From Macrococcoides psychrotolerans (lineage in GTDB: Bacteria > Bacillota > Bacilli > Staphylococcales > Staphylococcaceae): a stretch of DNA of 64,000 nucleotides. Shown here one piece after another: positions 24,124 to 33,895 of the stretch. Under the pieces are notes generated by a model. The model was not told the origin of the DNA. It worked only from the letters and a program-made list of their open reading frames with translations, and made no database searches. Numbering within the stretch: position 1 is the first letter of the stretch; each line of letters starts with the position of its first letter. Both the position numbers and the translations under genes were made by a program. The stretch covers positions 372,001 through 436,000 of the forward strand of contig NZ_CP124591.1 of assembly GCF_038095555.1 (NCBI RefSeq), in the 5' to 3' direction.

Positions 24124-25446
24124 ATGAATAAAAGTCTGGAAGAAATAAATGGTAAGGTGTCTTTTGATAGTGAGGCACATGGCATCAAGAAAATGATTAT
24201 GTATCTGGGACCAGGGCTGTTGGTAGCCGTCGGTTATATGGATCCAGGAAACTGGATCACATCAATGGCAGGGGGTGCGCAGTTTGGGTATACGCTGCTC
24301 TTTGTCATACTGTTATCCAGTCTGTCAGCGATGCTCTTGCAAAGTATGTGCGCGCGTCTTGGGATTGCTAGTGGTATGGACCTCGCTCAGGTTACCAAGC
24401 ATATGAGCAATAAGCCTGTGTCCATCGCTGCGTGGGTTGTTACAGAGCTTGCAATTATGGCGACAGATATCGCGGAGATTATCGGTAGTGCCATTGCTTT
24501 AAATCTGCTGTTCAACATTCCTTTAGTTATCGGAGTAACGATTACTGTTGTAGATGTCTTACTGCTGCTTGTCATCATCAAGCTGGGTTTCAGGAAGATA
24601 GAAGCTATTGTTGGTGTTTTAGTGTTCACGGTCTTATTTATCTTTATGTTTGAAGTATATTTTTCTTCACCTGAATGGAGAGACGTGTTGGAAGGATTTC
24701 TGCCAAGTACAGCTATCGCTACAAACAGTAACCTACTATATCTTGCTCTTGGAATCATCGGTGCAACCATCATGCCCCATAACCTTTATCTGCACTCATC
24801 TATCGTGCAGTCTCGGAACTATATACGTGATAATGTTGCTAAGAAGAAAGAGGCTATTAAGTATGCAGTGATCGACTCACATATTCAGTTGACGATTGCT
24901 TTTGTAATCAACTGTCTTATATTGATACTTGGGGCTTCGTTATTCTATGGCAATGGAGAAGAACTCGGCAGATTCTATGATCTATATAATGCGCTAAAGG
25001 CATCGACATTCACAGGTGCAGTAGGCGGCGCATTGATGAGTACATTATTCGCTATAGCATTGTTAGCTTCGGGTCAGAACTCGACAATTACAGGAACATT
25101 ATCAGGTCAGATAGTTATGGAAGGGTTCCTTAACATAAAGATACCGCAGTGGGCAAGACGACTGATTACAAGGATGATTGCTGTAATTCCTGTTTTCCTA
25201 TGCTTGTGGTTGTATGGTTCAAGTGCAACAAAGATTGAAGATTTGCTGATTTTTACACAAGTATTCTTAAGTCTTGCGCTACCATTCAGCATTATTCCGT
25301 TAACGTTAGCAACAAGCAACAAAAAGATCATGGGAGAAGCGTTCGTCAATAAAACATGGGTGAATGTCATCGCCTGGCTGTTAACAGTAATCCTTAGCGT
25401 ACTGAATATGTATTTGATTGTAGAGACGGTAAAAGAATTTTTATAA
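24124..25446 (+). CDS. mntH: Manganese transporter, Nramp family
   Basis: A proton-coupled divalent metal importer of 440 residues. The metal-site motif of helix 1 (GYMDPGNW) and the helix 6 motif IGATIMPHNLYLHS are intact, and 11 membrane segments are expected. AAGGAGATGATA precedes the start. The palindromic MntR-type box indicates repression by manganese. It is a single-gene unit next to a relic-rich region. Confidence 0.95.
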   Translation: MNKSLEEINGKVSFDSEAHGIKKMIMYLGPGLLVAVGYMDPGNWITSMAGGAQFGYTLLFVILLSSLSAMLLQSMCARLGIASGMDLAQVTKHMSNKPVSIAAWVVTELAIMATDIAEIIGSAIALNLLFNIPLVIGVTITVVDVLLLLVIIKLGFRKIEAIVGVLVFTVLFIFMFEVYFSSPEWRDVLEGFLPSTAIATNSNLLYLALGIIGATIMPHNLYLHSSIVQSRNYIRDNVAKKKEAIKYAVIDSHIQLTIAFVINCLILILGASLFYGNGEELGRFYDLYNALKASTFTGAVGGALMSTLFAIALLASGQNSTITGTLSGQIVMEGFLNIKIPQWARRLITRMIAVIPVFLCLWLYGSSATKIEDLLIFTQVFLSLALPFSIIPLTLATSNKKIMGEAFVNKTWVNVIAWLLTVILSVLNMYLIVETVKEFL

Positions 25447-25645
25447 TAATGATGTAAAAATTATATAATTGAATATGGCACTATTAAAAATGGATATAAT
25501 GTACTTAGTTAAAAACTACAAATTAAAATTTAGAGCGTAGTGGATTGTATGAGTTTCTCAACTTCAGAGTATTAATTATCTAATAAAAGTAATGAAGTTG
25601 GTAATAATTTTATATTAAACATAAATTGAATCATTTAATATAAAC

Positions 25646-25692
25646 AAGAAATAACCTAGGTATTGATATGTTCAATACCTAGGTTATTTCTT
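25646..25692. terminator. Long terminator beside amidohydrolase
   Basis: A stem of about 17-20 bp (AAATAACCTAGGTATTGA and complement) with a 4-base loop and A/T-rich flanks serves the minus-strand amidohydrolase. The hairpin at 18293-18329, next to the relic copy, has the same layout. Confidence 0.85.
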
Positions 25693-25708
25693 GTGTTTTT
25701 ATTGTCTA

Positions 25709-26896
25709 TCACTCCATCCTACCGAGCACTACTTCCCCAAGTGACTTCGCACAGATCATCATCGACTCTTCATTAATTTCAAACTTCGGATGATGGTTTG
25801 GATATGGATCTGCTATTCCTTCAGGTTTAGCACCGACGATGTAGAAGGTTCCTGGTGTTTGCTTTAAGTAATAAGCAAAATCTTCTGATCCGGACAGTGT
25901 ATCGCCTTCAACGACTTCATCAAAGTAGCTGCCTTCACTTTGTTTAAGAATATCTCTAACTGCACGTGTTTGTTCAACGTGGTTATAGAGTACGGGGTAG
26001 TTAAAGTGATAATCTAAGTCAACTGTAACACCGAATGCTTTCTCCAGCCCTTCGACTTGGCTTTTAATGGCTGCGTACGCTATGTCTTTTGATGGTTCGT
26101 CCAAGTATCGTGTCGTTCCTTTTAATACAACTTTGCCTTGTATGACGTTGTGCGTCCCTGGTGCTTCGAATGCGCCGATGGTTACGACGACTGAATTTTT
26201 AGGGTCTGTACAACGTGATACGACGGTTTGTAGTTGTGTGACAAAGTAAGAAGCGGCAACGATGGCATCCTTTGTATTCTGAGGCATTGCAGCATGGCCG
26301 CCTTTGCCTTGAATGACGATATCGAAGGTTGAAGAACCTGCGTATGTCTCTTCTTCATGTATTTCAATCTTCCCTTGATCAACGAAAGGAAAGACATGGA
26401 TGCCATAAATTTCATCGAGATTATCCAGGATGCCTGATGCTACGATATCTCTTGCACCACCTGGTGGTTTCTCTTCAGCATGCTGATGGATGATGCGGAT
26501 TGTCCCTGATAATTCATCTTTTAGTTCGATCAGTGCATCGGCAAGTGTTAATAAGTACGCCGTATGGGCATCATGACCACAAGCGTGCATTAATCCGTCA
26601 CGCGTTGATTTATATGCTAAGTTCGTTTCCTCATGTACCGGAAGTGCATCAAAGTCTGCGCGTAACCCGATGTTCTTCCCTGGGTTCCCACTTTCGATAT
26701 CAACAACGACTGCAGTGCCGCCACCAACATTGGTATGTACTGTGACATCCTTTCCTTTATAGAAGTTCTCGATAAATGCAGCAGTTTCATGTTCCTCGAA
26801 TGATAATTCAGGATGTGCATGCAAATAACGTCTGATTTCAATCATTCGCTCCTGCTTTTCATCTAGTTTCTTGAATAATGTGTCTTTGAGTGTCAT
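25709..26896 (-). CDS. M20D amidohydrolase
   Basis: A 395-residue zinc-dependent amidohydrolase of the hippurate/N-acyl-amino-acid hydrolase group. Motifs include HAHPELSFEEHET, RADFDALPV, HACGHDAHTA, a catalytic Glu-Glu pair in HQHAEEKPPGG and a SGSEDFAYY region with HHPKFEINEE near the end. The substrate is unknown. The family cleaves acyl groups from amino acids or auxin-like conjugates. A paralogue lies at 33896-35068 and a deleted relic at 18334-18628, giving three related copies in one window. Confidence 0.85.
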   Translation of the reverse strand: MTLKDTLFKKLDEKQERMIEIRRYLHAHPELSFEEHETAAFIENFYKGKDVTVHTNVGGGTAVVVDIESGNPGKNIGLRADFDALPVHEETNLAYKSTRDGLMHACGHDAHTAYLLTLADALIELKDELSGTIRIIHQHAEEKPPGGARDIVASGILDNLDEIYGIHVFPFVDQGKIEIHEEETYAGSSTFDIVIQGKGGHAAMPQNTKDAIVAASYFVTQLQTVVSRCTDPKNSVVVTIGAFEAPGTHNVIQGKVVLKGTTRYLDEPSKDIAYAAIKSQVEGLEKAFGVTVDLDYHFNYPVLYNHVEQTRAVRDILKQSEGSYFDEVVEGDTLSGSEDFAYYLKQTPGTFYIVGAKPEGIADPYPNHHPKFEINEESMMICAKSLGEVVLGRME

Positions 26897-27105
26897 ATTG
26901 TATCCCCCTCATTTTTCTATAATATATCAGATTTAAGTTATGAAATGTTGCTGGGCGAAGTATATCGGCATCTACTGCTGACAATATAAAATTAAAAGGA
27001 AATATAATTTTCATTTTTTAAGATAAAGTGTGATAAAAGTTACAGCAAAATAGTATGCATCGTGTCATAATTTCTTTTCGATATTATAAGAAACGGGGTC
27101 AGGCC

Positions 27106-27951
27106 ATGAAGCAACTTCTAAAAGTAACGTTCACATTAAGTTTATTATTCTCATCTATTGGAGTGATAGATGACCAGCAGGTATATGCAGCAGCTATTGA
27201 TAACAAAGGAATAGCATCACAGTATCAGGACGGGCGTTTTAATACAGACACATTAGATGCGGGTCATGGCTATAGCGTAGGGAAGAGAACGTATATTGGT
27301 GACAAAGTGACCAAAGTAACGCTCTCGGCAAAAGGGAATCTGCTGACTATGTATAAAGAAAGCGATGATAATAAGTTTCAGAAGGCGAGTAATAAAACAC
27401 TAGAGAATAAAGTATGGGTAAATAGGAATGGACAATTGTTTATGTTGAGCACTAGCGCAAACTATCGTGCGATTAAGGGATTTAATAATAACGAGTTCTT
27501 TAATACAAGAAAATTTAATGATGAAATCATTAAACTCATCAACAAGGATAGAAAAACAAAAGGGTTGAGCCCCCTGCAATATCGTCCTCAATTGCAAAGC
27601 GGAGTAGATGTCCGTGCGAATGAACTTGCAAGCTACGGCAAGATAAGGGTTAACGGTGTAGCACACGTACGACTCAATGGAGAGCGCTATATCACTGCCT
27701 TTCCGGCGAATGTTCGTAAGCAGGTTGCAGGAGAAAACTCACTGCTGAGTAGTTACATGGGCAATCCATATACACTGGTTTCAGAAAGATATCTAGCTAA
27801 AGTATGCTTTGAACAATGGAAGAAGAGTCCGAGCCACTATACAAGTATGATGCACCCTAAATTTAAAGGTGTTACCTCTTCTGTTAAGCTTGGAAAGGGC
27901 GATGGTACATTCTCGAAGTTTGTAGCGAATCAGAACTTTACATACAAATAG
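27106..27951 (+). CDS. Secreted CAP-domain protein
   Basis: A 281-residue exported protein. A signal peptide (MKQLLKVTFTLSLLFSS...) is followed by an N-terminal segment with CAP-associated character and a CAP/SCP domain from about 140 (IIKLINKDRKTKGLSPLQY, then ANELASYGKI and the C-terminal SPSHYTSMMHPKFKGV). ATG 27106 is chosen over 27055 because it starts the signal peptide and has a G-rich ribosome site. CAP proteins of Firmicutes often bind cell wall or have protease-like roles; no specific function is shown. A broken 3' copy occurs at 23880-23960. Confidence 0.8.
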   Translation: MKQLLKVTFTLSLLFSSIGVIDDQQVYAAAIDNKGIASQYQDGRFNTDTLDAGHGYSVGKRTYIGDKVTKVTLSAKGNLLTMYKESDDNKFQKASNKTLENKVWVNRNGQLFMLSTSANYRAIKGFNNNEFFNTRKFNDEIIKLINKDRKTKGLSPLQYRPQLQSGVDVRANELASYGKIRVNGVAHVRLNGERYITAFPANVRKQVAGENSLLSSYMGNPYTLVSERYLAKVCFEQWKKSPSHYTSMMHPKFKGVTSSVKLGKGDGTFSKFVANQNFTYK

Positions 27952-27973
27952 ATACGAGTCCGCGATTGATGAT

Positions 27974-28007
27974 AAACAGATCCACTGAATGATCAGTGGA
28001 TCTGTTT
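27974..28007. terminator. Terminator after CAP-domain gene
   Basis: AAACAGATCCACTGA pairs perfectly with TCAGTGGATCTGTTT across a 4-base loop. Confidence 0.9.
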
Positions 28008-28029
28008 TCATATTAAGCTTAAATTTTTT

Positions 28030-28070
28030 GTAAAGGCTTTCTTTACGAATTATGTCTAGTTTGTTAAGAT
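28030..28070 (+). promoter_or_regulatory. glpT promoter with inverted repeat
   Basis: -35 TTTACG at 28042-28047 and -10 TAAGAT at 28065-28070, 17 bp apart. An inverted repeat GTAAAG-GCTTT-CTTTAC (28030-28046) overlaps the -35 and may be an operator. The binding protein is unknown. Confidence 0.5.
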
Positions 28071-28109
28071 TGTAAAGATAATGTAAATATAGAAAACAGG
28101 AGGAAATTT

Positions 28110-29468
28110 ATGTTAAAGTTTTTACAACCTGCGCCTAAAGCACAGCCTTTAGACAGCAAAGAAGTTGACGCAGAGTACAAGAAGTTACGTCTGCAGGTCT
28201 TTATCGGAATCTTTATTGGCTATGCAGCTTACTATCTATTAAGAAAGAATTTCTCGCTTGCGATGCCGGCACTTATTGAACAGGGATTCACAAAGACCGA
28301 TCTCGGTTTCGCGTTATCGGCGGTATCTATTGCATACGGTATTAGTAAATTTGTGATGGGAACGGTATCAGACAGGAGCCACGCCAGAAACTTCATGGTG
28401 CTTGGTCTTGTACTGACGGCAATCGTCAACTTGCTGCTTGGCTTTGTTCCGTTCTTTACCTCTTCAATTGCCATTATGTTTGTCTTATTATTCTTAAATG
28501 GTTGGTTCCAGGGTATGGGCTGGCCGCCTGCTGGAAGAACATTAGTCCATTGGTTCAGTGTATCTGAGCGTGGGAGTAAAACAGCACTATGGAACGTTGC
28601 ACATAACGTAGGTGGTGGAGTGATGGCACCGCTTGCTGTATTTGGTATCACACTGTTTACAACATACAACTTTGGCTATCTAAAAGGTTTTGAAGGTGCG
28701 TTTATTTTCCCGGCACTGATTGCCTTAGTATGCGCTGCAATAACGTTCTATTTCATGAAGGATACACCTCAATCACAAGGATTACCACCGATTGAAGTAT
28801 ATAAGGATGATTATCCGAATAAAGCACATGAGACATTGGAAGAAGAATTAACGACGAAAGAGATTCTCTTCAAATATGTACTGAATAACAAGTGGGTCTG
28901 GATGATCGCAATCGCTAATATCTTTGTCTACTTCGTAAGATATGGTGTATTAGACTGGGCACCGACGTATCTTAATGAAGAGAAAGGATTTCAGCTTAAC
29001 GAATCCAGCTGGTCTTACTTCTTATATGAATGGGCAGGTATTCCGGGGACCTTATTGTGTGGCTGGTTATCAGATAAGGTATTCAAAGGGCGTCGTGGTC
29101 CAGCAGGATTTATCTTTATGATCGGCGTAACGATCGCAGTAATCGTCTACTGGCTGAACCCTGCAGGCAACCCGTGGATTGATAATATTGCACTGATTAC
29201 TATCGGGTTCTTGATCTATGGACCGGTAATGCTGATTGGCTTACAAGCACTGGATTATGTACCGAAAAAAGCAGCAGGAACAGCAGCAGGACTTACTGGA
29301 TTGTTCGGTTACCTGGCTGGTGCGGTGATGGCGAATATCCTGATGGGAGTAGTCGTTGATAACTTTGGCTGGGATGCAGGATTTATGCTATTGGTCGGAG
29401 CCTCTGTACTTGCGACATTAAGCTTTACCTTCACGTGGAACGTGCGTGGACAAGAAGTAATTAAATAG
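28110..29468 (+). CDS. glpT: Glycerol-3-phosphate:phosphate antiporter
   Basis: A 452-residue major facilitator of the organophosphate antiporter family with 12 expected membrane segments. Family stretches such as YYLLRKNFSLAMPAL, NGWFQGMGWPPAGRT and VPKKAAGTAAGLTG are present. The overall sequence follows remembered Bacillus GlpT more closely than UhpT. It imports glycerol-3-phosphate, and in relatives it is the entry route of fosfomycin. A strong hairpin separates it from the next gene. Confidence 0.9.
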   Translation: MLKFLQPAPKAQPLDSKEVDAEYKKLRLQVFIGIFIGYAAYYLLRKNFSLAMPALIEQGFTKTDLGFALSAVSIAYGISKFVMGTVSDRSHARNFMVLGLVLTAIVNLLLGFVPFFTSSIAIMFVLLFLNGWFQGMGWPPAGRTLVHWFSVSERGSKTALWNVAHNVGGGVMAPLAVFGITLFTTYNFGYLKGFEGAFIFPALIALVCAAITFYFMKDTPQSQGLPPIEVYKDDYPNKAHETLEEELTTKEILFKYVLNNKWVWMIAIANIFVYFVRYGVLDWAPTYLNEEKGFQLNESSWSYFLYEWAGIPGTLLCGWLSDKVFKGRRGPAGFIFMIGVTIAVIVYWLNPAGNPWIDNIALITIGFLIYGPVMLIGLQALDYVPKKAAGTAAGLTGLFGYLAGAVMANILMGVVVDNFGWDAGFMLLVGASVLATLSFTFTWNVRGQEVIK

Positions 29469-29471
29469 GAC

Positions 29472-29505
29472 AAAAAATGCATAGAGTATTCTATGCATTT
29501 TTTTT
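29472..29505 (+). terminator. Terminator after glpT
   Basis: AAAAAATGCATAGA pairs with TCTATGCATTTTTT around a 4-base loop, followed by more T. It lies 3 bp after the glpT stop. Confidence 0.9.
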
Positions 29506-29531
29506 ATAATACAGGTAAGGAGGTGTGGAGA

Positions 29532-30569
29532 ATGCTGAAGCTAGAACATATCAGTAAACGTTATAGAGAAGATTATGTGCTCAAGGATATCTCATGTGAT
29601 GTGCAGCTTGGTGAGTTCTTCGTCCTTGTCGGCCCGAGTGGCTGTGGGAAGAGTACGCTGCTAAACATGATTGCGGGTCTTGAGGATATCACAGAGGGTG
29701 AACTCTATATTGACGGGCAGCTTGCAAATCATCTGCATCCGAAAGCACGTTCATTGTCGATGGTGTTTCAGAACTATGCGTTATATCCGCACATGACGGT
29801 TGAGAAGAATATTCTGTTTACGCTAGAGAATCGTAAGGTACCTAAAGCGGTGCGTTATGACAGGATGTTAGAAGCGGCGAAGCTTGTTGGGTTAGAAGAT
29901 TATTTGAAGAAGAAACCCGGCGAACTCTCTGGTGGCCAGTGTCAGCGTGTGGCATTAGCGCGTGCCATCGCCAGTGAATCGAAGCTGTGCTTAATGGACG
30001 AACCGTTATCTAACCTGGATGCCAAGCTGCGCGGCCAGATGCGTGTCGAGTTACGACAGTTACAGCAGCGCCTCGGTATGACGATGATTTATGTAACGCA
30101 TGACCAGGTTGAGGCGATGACGATGAGTGATCGTATTATGGTCTTGAATGAAGGGCAGGTACAGCAGATTGGCACCCCGCTTGAAATTTATAATGAGCCA
30201 AACAATAAGTTCGTTGCGAGTTTTATAGGGTCTCCTGCGATGAATATTGTACGTGGTGATGTAGTGGATGGTATAGTGCAGTTCGGTGACTTCAATCTAC
30301 CAATTAACATGCCGGTTGCTGATGGTACGATAGAGGTAGGGTTCAGACCCGAAGATGTGACACGTGATGCGTTAGGGGCGCCCGTTACTGTAACGGCATG
30401 CGAGATGTTAGGAGATACGACGGTCGTCACCTTCATAGTCAATGGCGCGCAATGTATCGCTAAGTTTTCAGAGCAGGTGATGCTTGAGATTGGTGACGAG
30501 ATTCGCATCTCGATCAATGATAAGAAAGTTCAATATTTCGATTCTGAAAGTGGAGTAGTGATTAAATAA
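29532..30569 (+). CDS. Sugar ABC transporter ATPase, MsmX/UgpC type
   Basis: A 345-residue ATPase of the MalK/MsmX group. It has Walker A GPSGCGKST, signature LSGGQCQRVALARA, Walker B LCLMDEPLSNLD and the H-loop THDQ. A C-terminal TOBE/MOP-like regulatory domain (VGFRPEDV) starts at about 265. ATG 29532 follows AAGGAGGTG. No permease or binding protein is nearby, which fits the multitask MsmX role of energising several carbohydrate importers encoded elsewhere. Confidence 0.85.
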   Translation: MLKLEHISKRYREDYVLKDISCDVQLGEFFVLVGPSGCGKSTLLNMIAGLEDITEGELYIDGQLANHLHPKARSLSMVFQNYALYPHMTVEKNILFTLENRKVPKAVRYDRMLEAAKLVGLEDYLKKKPGELSGGQCQRVALARAIASESKLCLMDEPLSNLDAKLRGQMRVELRQLQQRLGMTMIYVTHDQVEAMTMSDRIMVLNEGQVQQIGTPLEIYNEPNNKFVASFIGSPAMNIVRGDVVDGIVQFGDFNLPINMPVADGTIEVGFRPEDVTRDALGAPVTVTACEMLGDTTVVTFIVNGAQCIAKFSEQVMLEIGDEIRISINDKKVQYFDSESGVVIK

Positions 30570-30597
30570 ACGGGCAATCGCCCGTTTATTTTTTTTG
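30568..30597 (+). terminator. Terminator after ABC ATPase gene
   Basis: AAACGGGC-AATC-GCCCGTTT followed by a long T-run, overlapping the stop codon. Confidence 0.9.
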
Positions 30598-30626
30598 AAT
30601 GATTGTTAACTTATTTTAAAAATTAG

Positions 30627-30658
30627 TTTACAATATAATGGTGCAGTTATATTGTAAA
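30627..30658 (+). promoter_or_regulatory. BirA-like operator at bioB promoter
   Basis: TTTACAATATAA and TTATATTGTAAA form a perfect 12-bp inverted repeat with an 8-bp centre and include a TATAAT -10 (30634-30639). Position and symmetry suit the biotin repressor BirA, which controls bio genes in this group. The exact consensus was not checked. Confidence 0.55.
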
Positions 30659-30677
30659 AGTATACAGGGGGGATTTT

Positions 30678-31670
30678 ATGTTAGCACAACGTATTATTAA
30701 TGGAGAAAGTATTTCAAAAGCAGAAGCATTATCGTTATTTGTCGATAATAATATAGATACATATGACTTACTCCATGAAGCATATCAAGTGCGTAAATAT
30801 TATTATGGTCGTAAGGTGAAACTGAATATGATTCTTAATGCGAAGAGTGGGATTTGTCCAGAAGACTGTGGTTATTGCGGACAATCGAAACTGATGAAGA
30901 ATAAAGACAAATATTTACTGGTTGATAGTGAACAGATTAAATCAGGTGCAGATTTCTGTGCAACACATGACATCGGCACTTATTGTATTGTTATGAGTGG
31001 GCGAGGGCCAAGTGATAAAGAGGTTGATCATATTGCAGATACTGTTGAAACAATTAAACACGAACATCCGCAGCTTAAGATTTGCGCTTGTCTCGGTCTG
31101 ACGAATGACGAACAAGCGAAGAAGCTGAAATCGGCTGGCGTAGACCGATATAATCACAATATTAATACGAGTGAAAATTATCATGATGAAGTCGTAACGA
31201 CACATACATATCAAGACCGTGTCGATACCATTGAAATCATGAAAGCCAATAACATCTCGCCATGTTCAGGTGTAATATGTGGGATGGGTGAGACAGATGA
31301 GGATATTATTGATATGGCATTAGCGCTTCGAGCGATAGACGCAGATAGTATCCCGGTAAACTTCCTTCACCCTGTGAAGGGGACGAAGTTCGGTAATGAA
31401 GATAACTTAACACCAGAACGCTGTTTAAGAATATTATCGATGTTCAGATTGATTAATCCATCGAAAGAAATCCGCATTGCTGGGGGTAGAGAAGTGAATT
31501 TAAGAACATTACAACCCCTTGCGATGCAGGCAGCAAACTCCATCTTTGTAGGAGATTATCTGATTACCAATGGACAGCCGAATGAACTTGATTATAAGAT
31601 GCTGGAAGATCTAGGGTTTGAGATTGATATAAATGAATCTGAAGTAAATGAAGCAGCACTCAAAATTTGA
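30678..31670 (+). CDS. bioB: Biotin synthase
   Basis: A radical SAM enzyme of 330 residues that inserts sulfur into dethiobiotin. The cluster motif CPEDCGYCGQS supplies the three Cys of the 4Fe-4S site, and YNHNINTSE and RIAGGREVNLR are typical BioB stretches. A GGGGGG ribosome site precedes ATG. No other biotin gene is in the window, so it is a solitary bioB under its own operator. Confidence 0.95.
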   Translation: MLAQRIINGESISKAEALSLFVDNNIDTYDLLHEAYQVRKYYYGRKVKLNMILNAKSGICPEDCGYCGQSKLMKNKDKYLLVDSEQIKSGADFCATHDIGTYCIVMSGRGPSDKEVDHIADTVETIKHEHPQLKICACLGLTNDEQAKKLKSAGVDRYNHNINTSENYHDEVVTTHTYQDRVDTIEIMKANNISPCSGVICGMGETDEDIIDMALALRAIDADSIPVNFLHPVKGTKFGNEDNLTPERCLRILSMFRLINPSKEIRIAGGREVNLRTLQPLAMQAANSIFVGDYLITNGQPNELDYKMLEDLGFEIDINESEVNEAALKI

Positions 31671-31680
31671 GTGCTGCTTT
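31651..31680. terminator. Terminator shared by bioB and recQ-like gene
   Basis: AAGCAGCACTCA pairs with TGAGTGCTGCTT. The hairpin spans the bioB stop and lies at the end of the convergent helicase gene. Confidence 0.85.
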
Positions 31681-33748
31681 ATTCACTACTATTATGGATC
31701 AACGCAAATGGATAGACTTTATCAGCGCTTTCTAGAAGCTGTGCTGCAATAACGGTCATCGTCCATCTGGAATTTACGACGTCGTCTATAAGCAGTATGT
31801 TCTTACCTGCGAGTTGCTCATGATTGACGATATGAATCGTGTCTTTAATATTTTGTTCCTGCATCATAGAATTTTTCATTTCTCTTTGTAATGCGCCAGG
31901 ACGTATCTTTTCCACAGCTTCAATGTAGTCGATGTTAAAACTTTGAGCAAGCTGCTCGGCCAATGTTTTGACGAGTCCTGGATTCCTTAAACTTGGAACG
32001 GGAACAATCGCATCAATTTCATTCTGATATATCATATCTTTCAAGAAATGGCGGACTGTTGCTACCGTTTTTTCAGAAACCTGATCGTGTTCTTTTTCTA
32101 GCATAAATCGTCTGCCGATAGGAGAATATGCATCAGTTGTATATGTCCATCCGGGTTGCATCTGTAAGTGTTCTTCAATCTTTTTGTTATAAGCTGTACG
32201 TTTTCTTGGTGCTATCTCACCATGTAACTTATTTTTATATTGCGTCGCTGATTCAAGGTATGGATTATCATTTGTCATTGGGACAAATATACGATTTCTG
32301 CAATAAGTACACATGCCACAGACTTCTTTAATGTCTGGGGCATCAAGTTCTTCGGCAATGTATTTCATATAACAGCCATCATAGTTAATAAATCGTTTGA
32401 GGTTGTTTAATTCATTCATGCGCGTATCATTGAGTTTGTTCTGAAGCTTAGCATTTTCAGTCGCATCAAATGTATTTTGTTCGTTGATGACATACTTTCT
32501 TTTGTGCAGCTCAATATATTCATGGACATAGAGATACTTTAGAACACCTGCAAGCTTTGTCGTATTCAAGTTGAAGTGTGGGAGTATCTCATTACGTGAT
32601 AAGCCTTCCGGATACTGTCTCAGCAAATCGAGAATCTGTGACAATAGCTCTGGGTCTTTGTAAGATGAATCTATAAATGACTTGATAATTTCTTCATCTT
32701 CATCACCATGCAGAAGGATAGCAAGGGCAGGTTTTCCGTTTCTGCCTGCACGACCGATTTGCTGGTAATACGATATTAAGTTTTGTGGCAGTTGAAAGTG
32801 CATTACGAATCCGATGTCTGATTTATCATAACCCATGCCAAGTTTAATTGTGGCAACGATGACACGTAGCGTACCTTCATGAAAGCGTGCGAGTACCGCT
32901 TCCTCTGTATTATTACCGAATTCATCCTGCATACCGGAATAATAAGCTTCTGCGTTGATATTATGCAGTTTTAAGAACTCGGCTACTGAATCACACTCTT
33001 TCTTTGTGAGACAATAGATGATGCCTTGTGACTTGCTTATGAAAGAGTGATTCAGTAATGCGTCAGTCACAAAAGCAAGACGCTCAACTTTAGATTGTAC
33101 CGGATTAATTTGAATAGAAATATTATCGCGCATTAAGTTGCCGCGAAAGACAGCTAAATCATCACCGAGCTGATCTTTAATATCATCGATGACACGATCA
33201 TTGGCTGTAGCAGTCGTACCTAATACTGCGATAGAATCTGGTAATGTCTTGAGTAAGTTGACGATACGTTGATAATCCGGTCTGAAATCATGGCCCCAGT
33301 CTGAGATAGAATGTGCTTCATCCACAACAATCAGCTCGATATCATTGATTGCAGTCAGTGCTTCTATGAAACGTGGATCTGATAATTTCTCCGGTGAGAC
33401 GATGATAGCATCTGCTGCATCGAGGTTGGAATAGATGCTATCCCATTCATCGCGATTATTACTGTTGATTGTTACAACATTCAACCCGAGCTTTGCAGCT
33501 GCATCAATCTGGTTGTGCATCAATGCAAGCAGTGGACTGATAATGATCGTTGGACCACTGCCGTCTTCTCTTAATAGCTTTGTAGCTATAAAGTAAACGA
33601 TAGATTTTCCCCAACCGGTCTTCTGTATGACGAGCACTTTTCTTTTATTTGCTACTGCTTGTATTGCTTCAAGTTGCCCATCGCGGAACTGAGCGACGTT
33701 GCCATATGACGTCTGTAATAACTGAAGTGCGCGACTTTCAATATTCAT
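31679..33748 (-). CDS. RecQ-type DNA helicase fused to phosphoribosyltransferase
   Basis: A 689-residue protein. Residues 1-~480 are a RecQ-like superfamily 2 helicase with Walker A KTGWGKS, DEAH box VVDEAHSISDWGHDF, motif TTATAND and motif VI QIGRAGRNG. A zinc-site region follows (CYMKYIAEEL...CGMCTYC). The C-terminal ~150 residues carry a ComF/PRTase-like fold with IVPVPSL and the PRPP loop LLIDDVVNSRWT. ATG 33748 follows GGGAGG. Such a fusion is annotated in several Firmicutes and may link DNA repair to nucleotide metabolism, but the PRTase reaction is unknown. Confidence 0.88.
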   Translation of the reverse strand: MNIESRALQLLQTSYGNVAQFRDGQLEAIQAVANKRKVLVIQKTGWGKSIVYFIATKLLREDGSGPTIIISPLLALMHNQIDAAAKLGLNVVTINSNNRDEWDSIYSNLDAADAIIVSPEKLSDPRFIEALTAINDIELIVVDEAHSISDWGHDFRPDYQRIVNLLKTLPDSIAVLGTTATANDRVIDDIKDQLGDDLAVFRGNLMRDNISIQINPVQSKVERLAFVTDALLNHSFISKSQGIIYCLTKKECDSVAEFLKLHNINAEAYYSGMQDEFGNNTEEAVLARFHEGTLRVIVATIKLGMGYDKSDIGFVMHFQLPQNLISYYQQIGRAGRNGKPALAILLHGDEDEEIIKSFIDSSYKDPELLSQILDLLRQYPEGLSRNEILPHFNLNTTKLAGVLKYLYVHEYIELHKRKYVINEQNTFDATENAKLQNKLNDTRMNELNNLKRFINYDGCYMKYIAEELDAPDIKEVCGMCTYCRNRIFVPMTNDNPYLESATQYKNKLHGEIAPRKRTAYNKKIEEHLQMQPGWTYTTDAYSPIGRRFMLEKEHDQVSEKTVATVRHFLKDMIYQNEIDAIVPVPSLRNPGLVKTLAEQLAQSFNIDYIEAVEKIRPGALQREMKNSMMQEQNIKDTIHIVNHEQLAGKNILLIDDVVNSRWTMTVIAAQLLESADKVYPFALIHNSSE

Positions 33749-33895
33749 TATGGAACCTCCCTTTGATATTATCATAACATGCTTTTTCTATGCGCTCAGC
33801 TTATAAAAAGCATACAGTTCAATATGCTTGATTATTGCGTCTTACAACATATCATACGTAATATATTTTACAATATGTATAAGGAGAGGATTATA

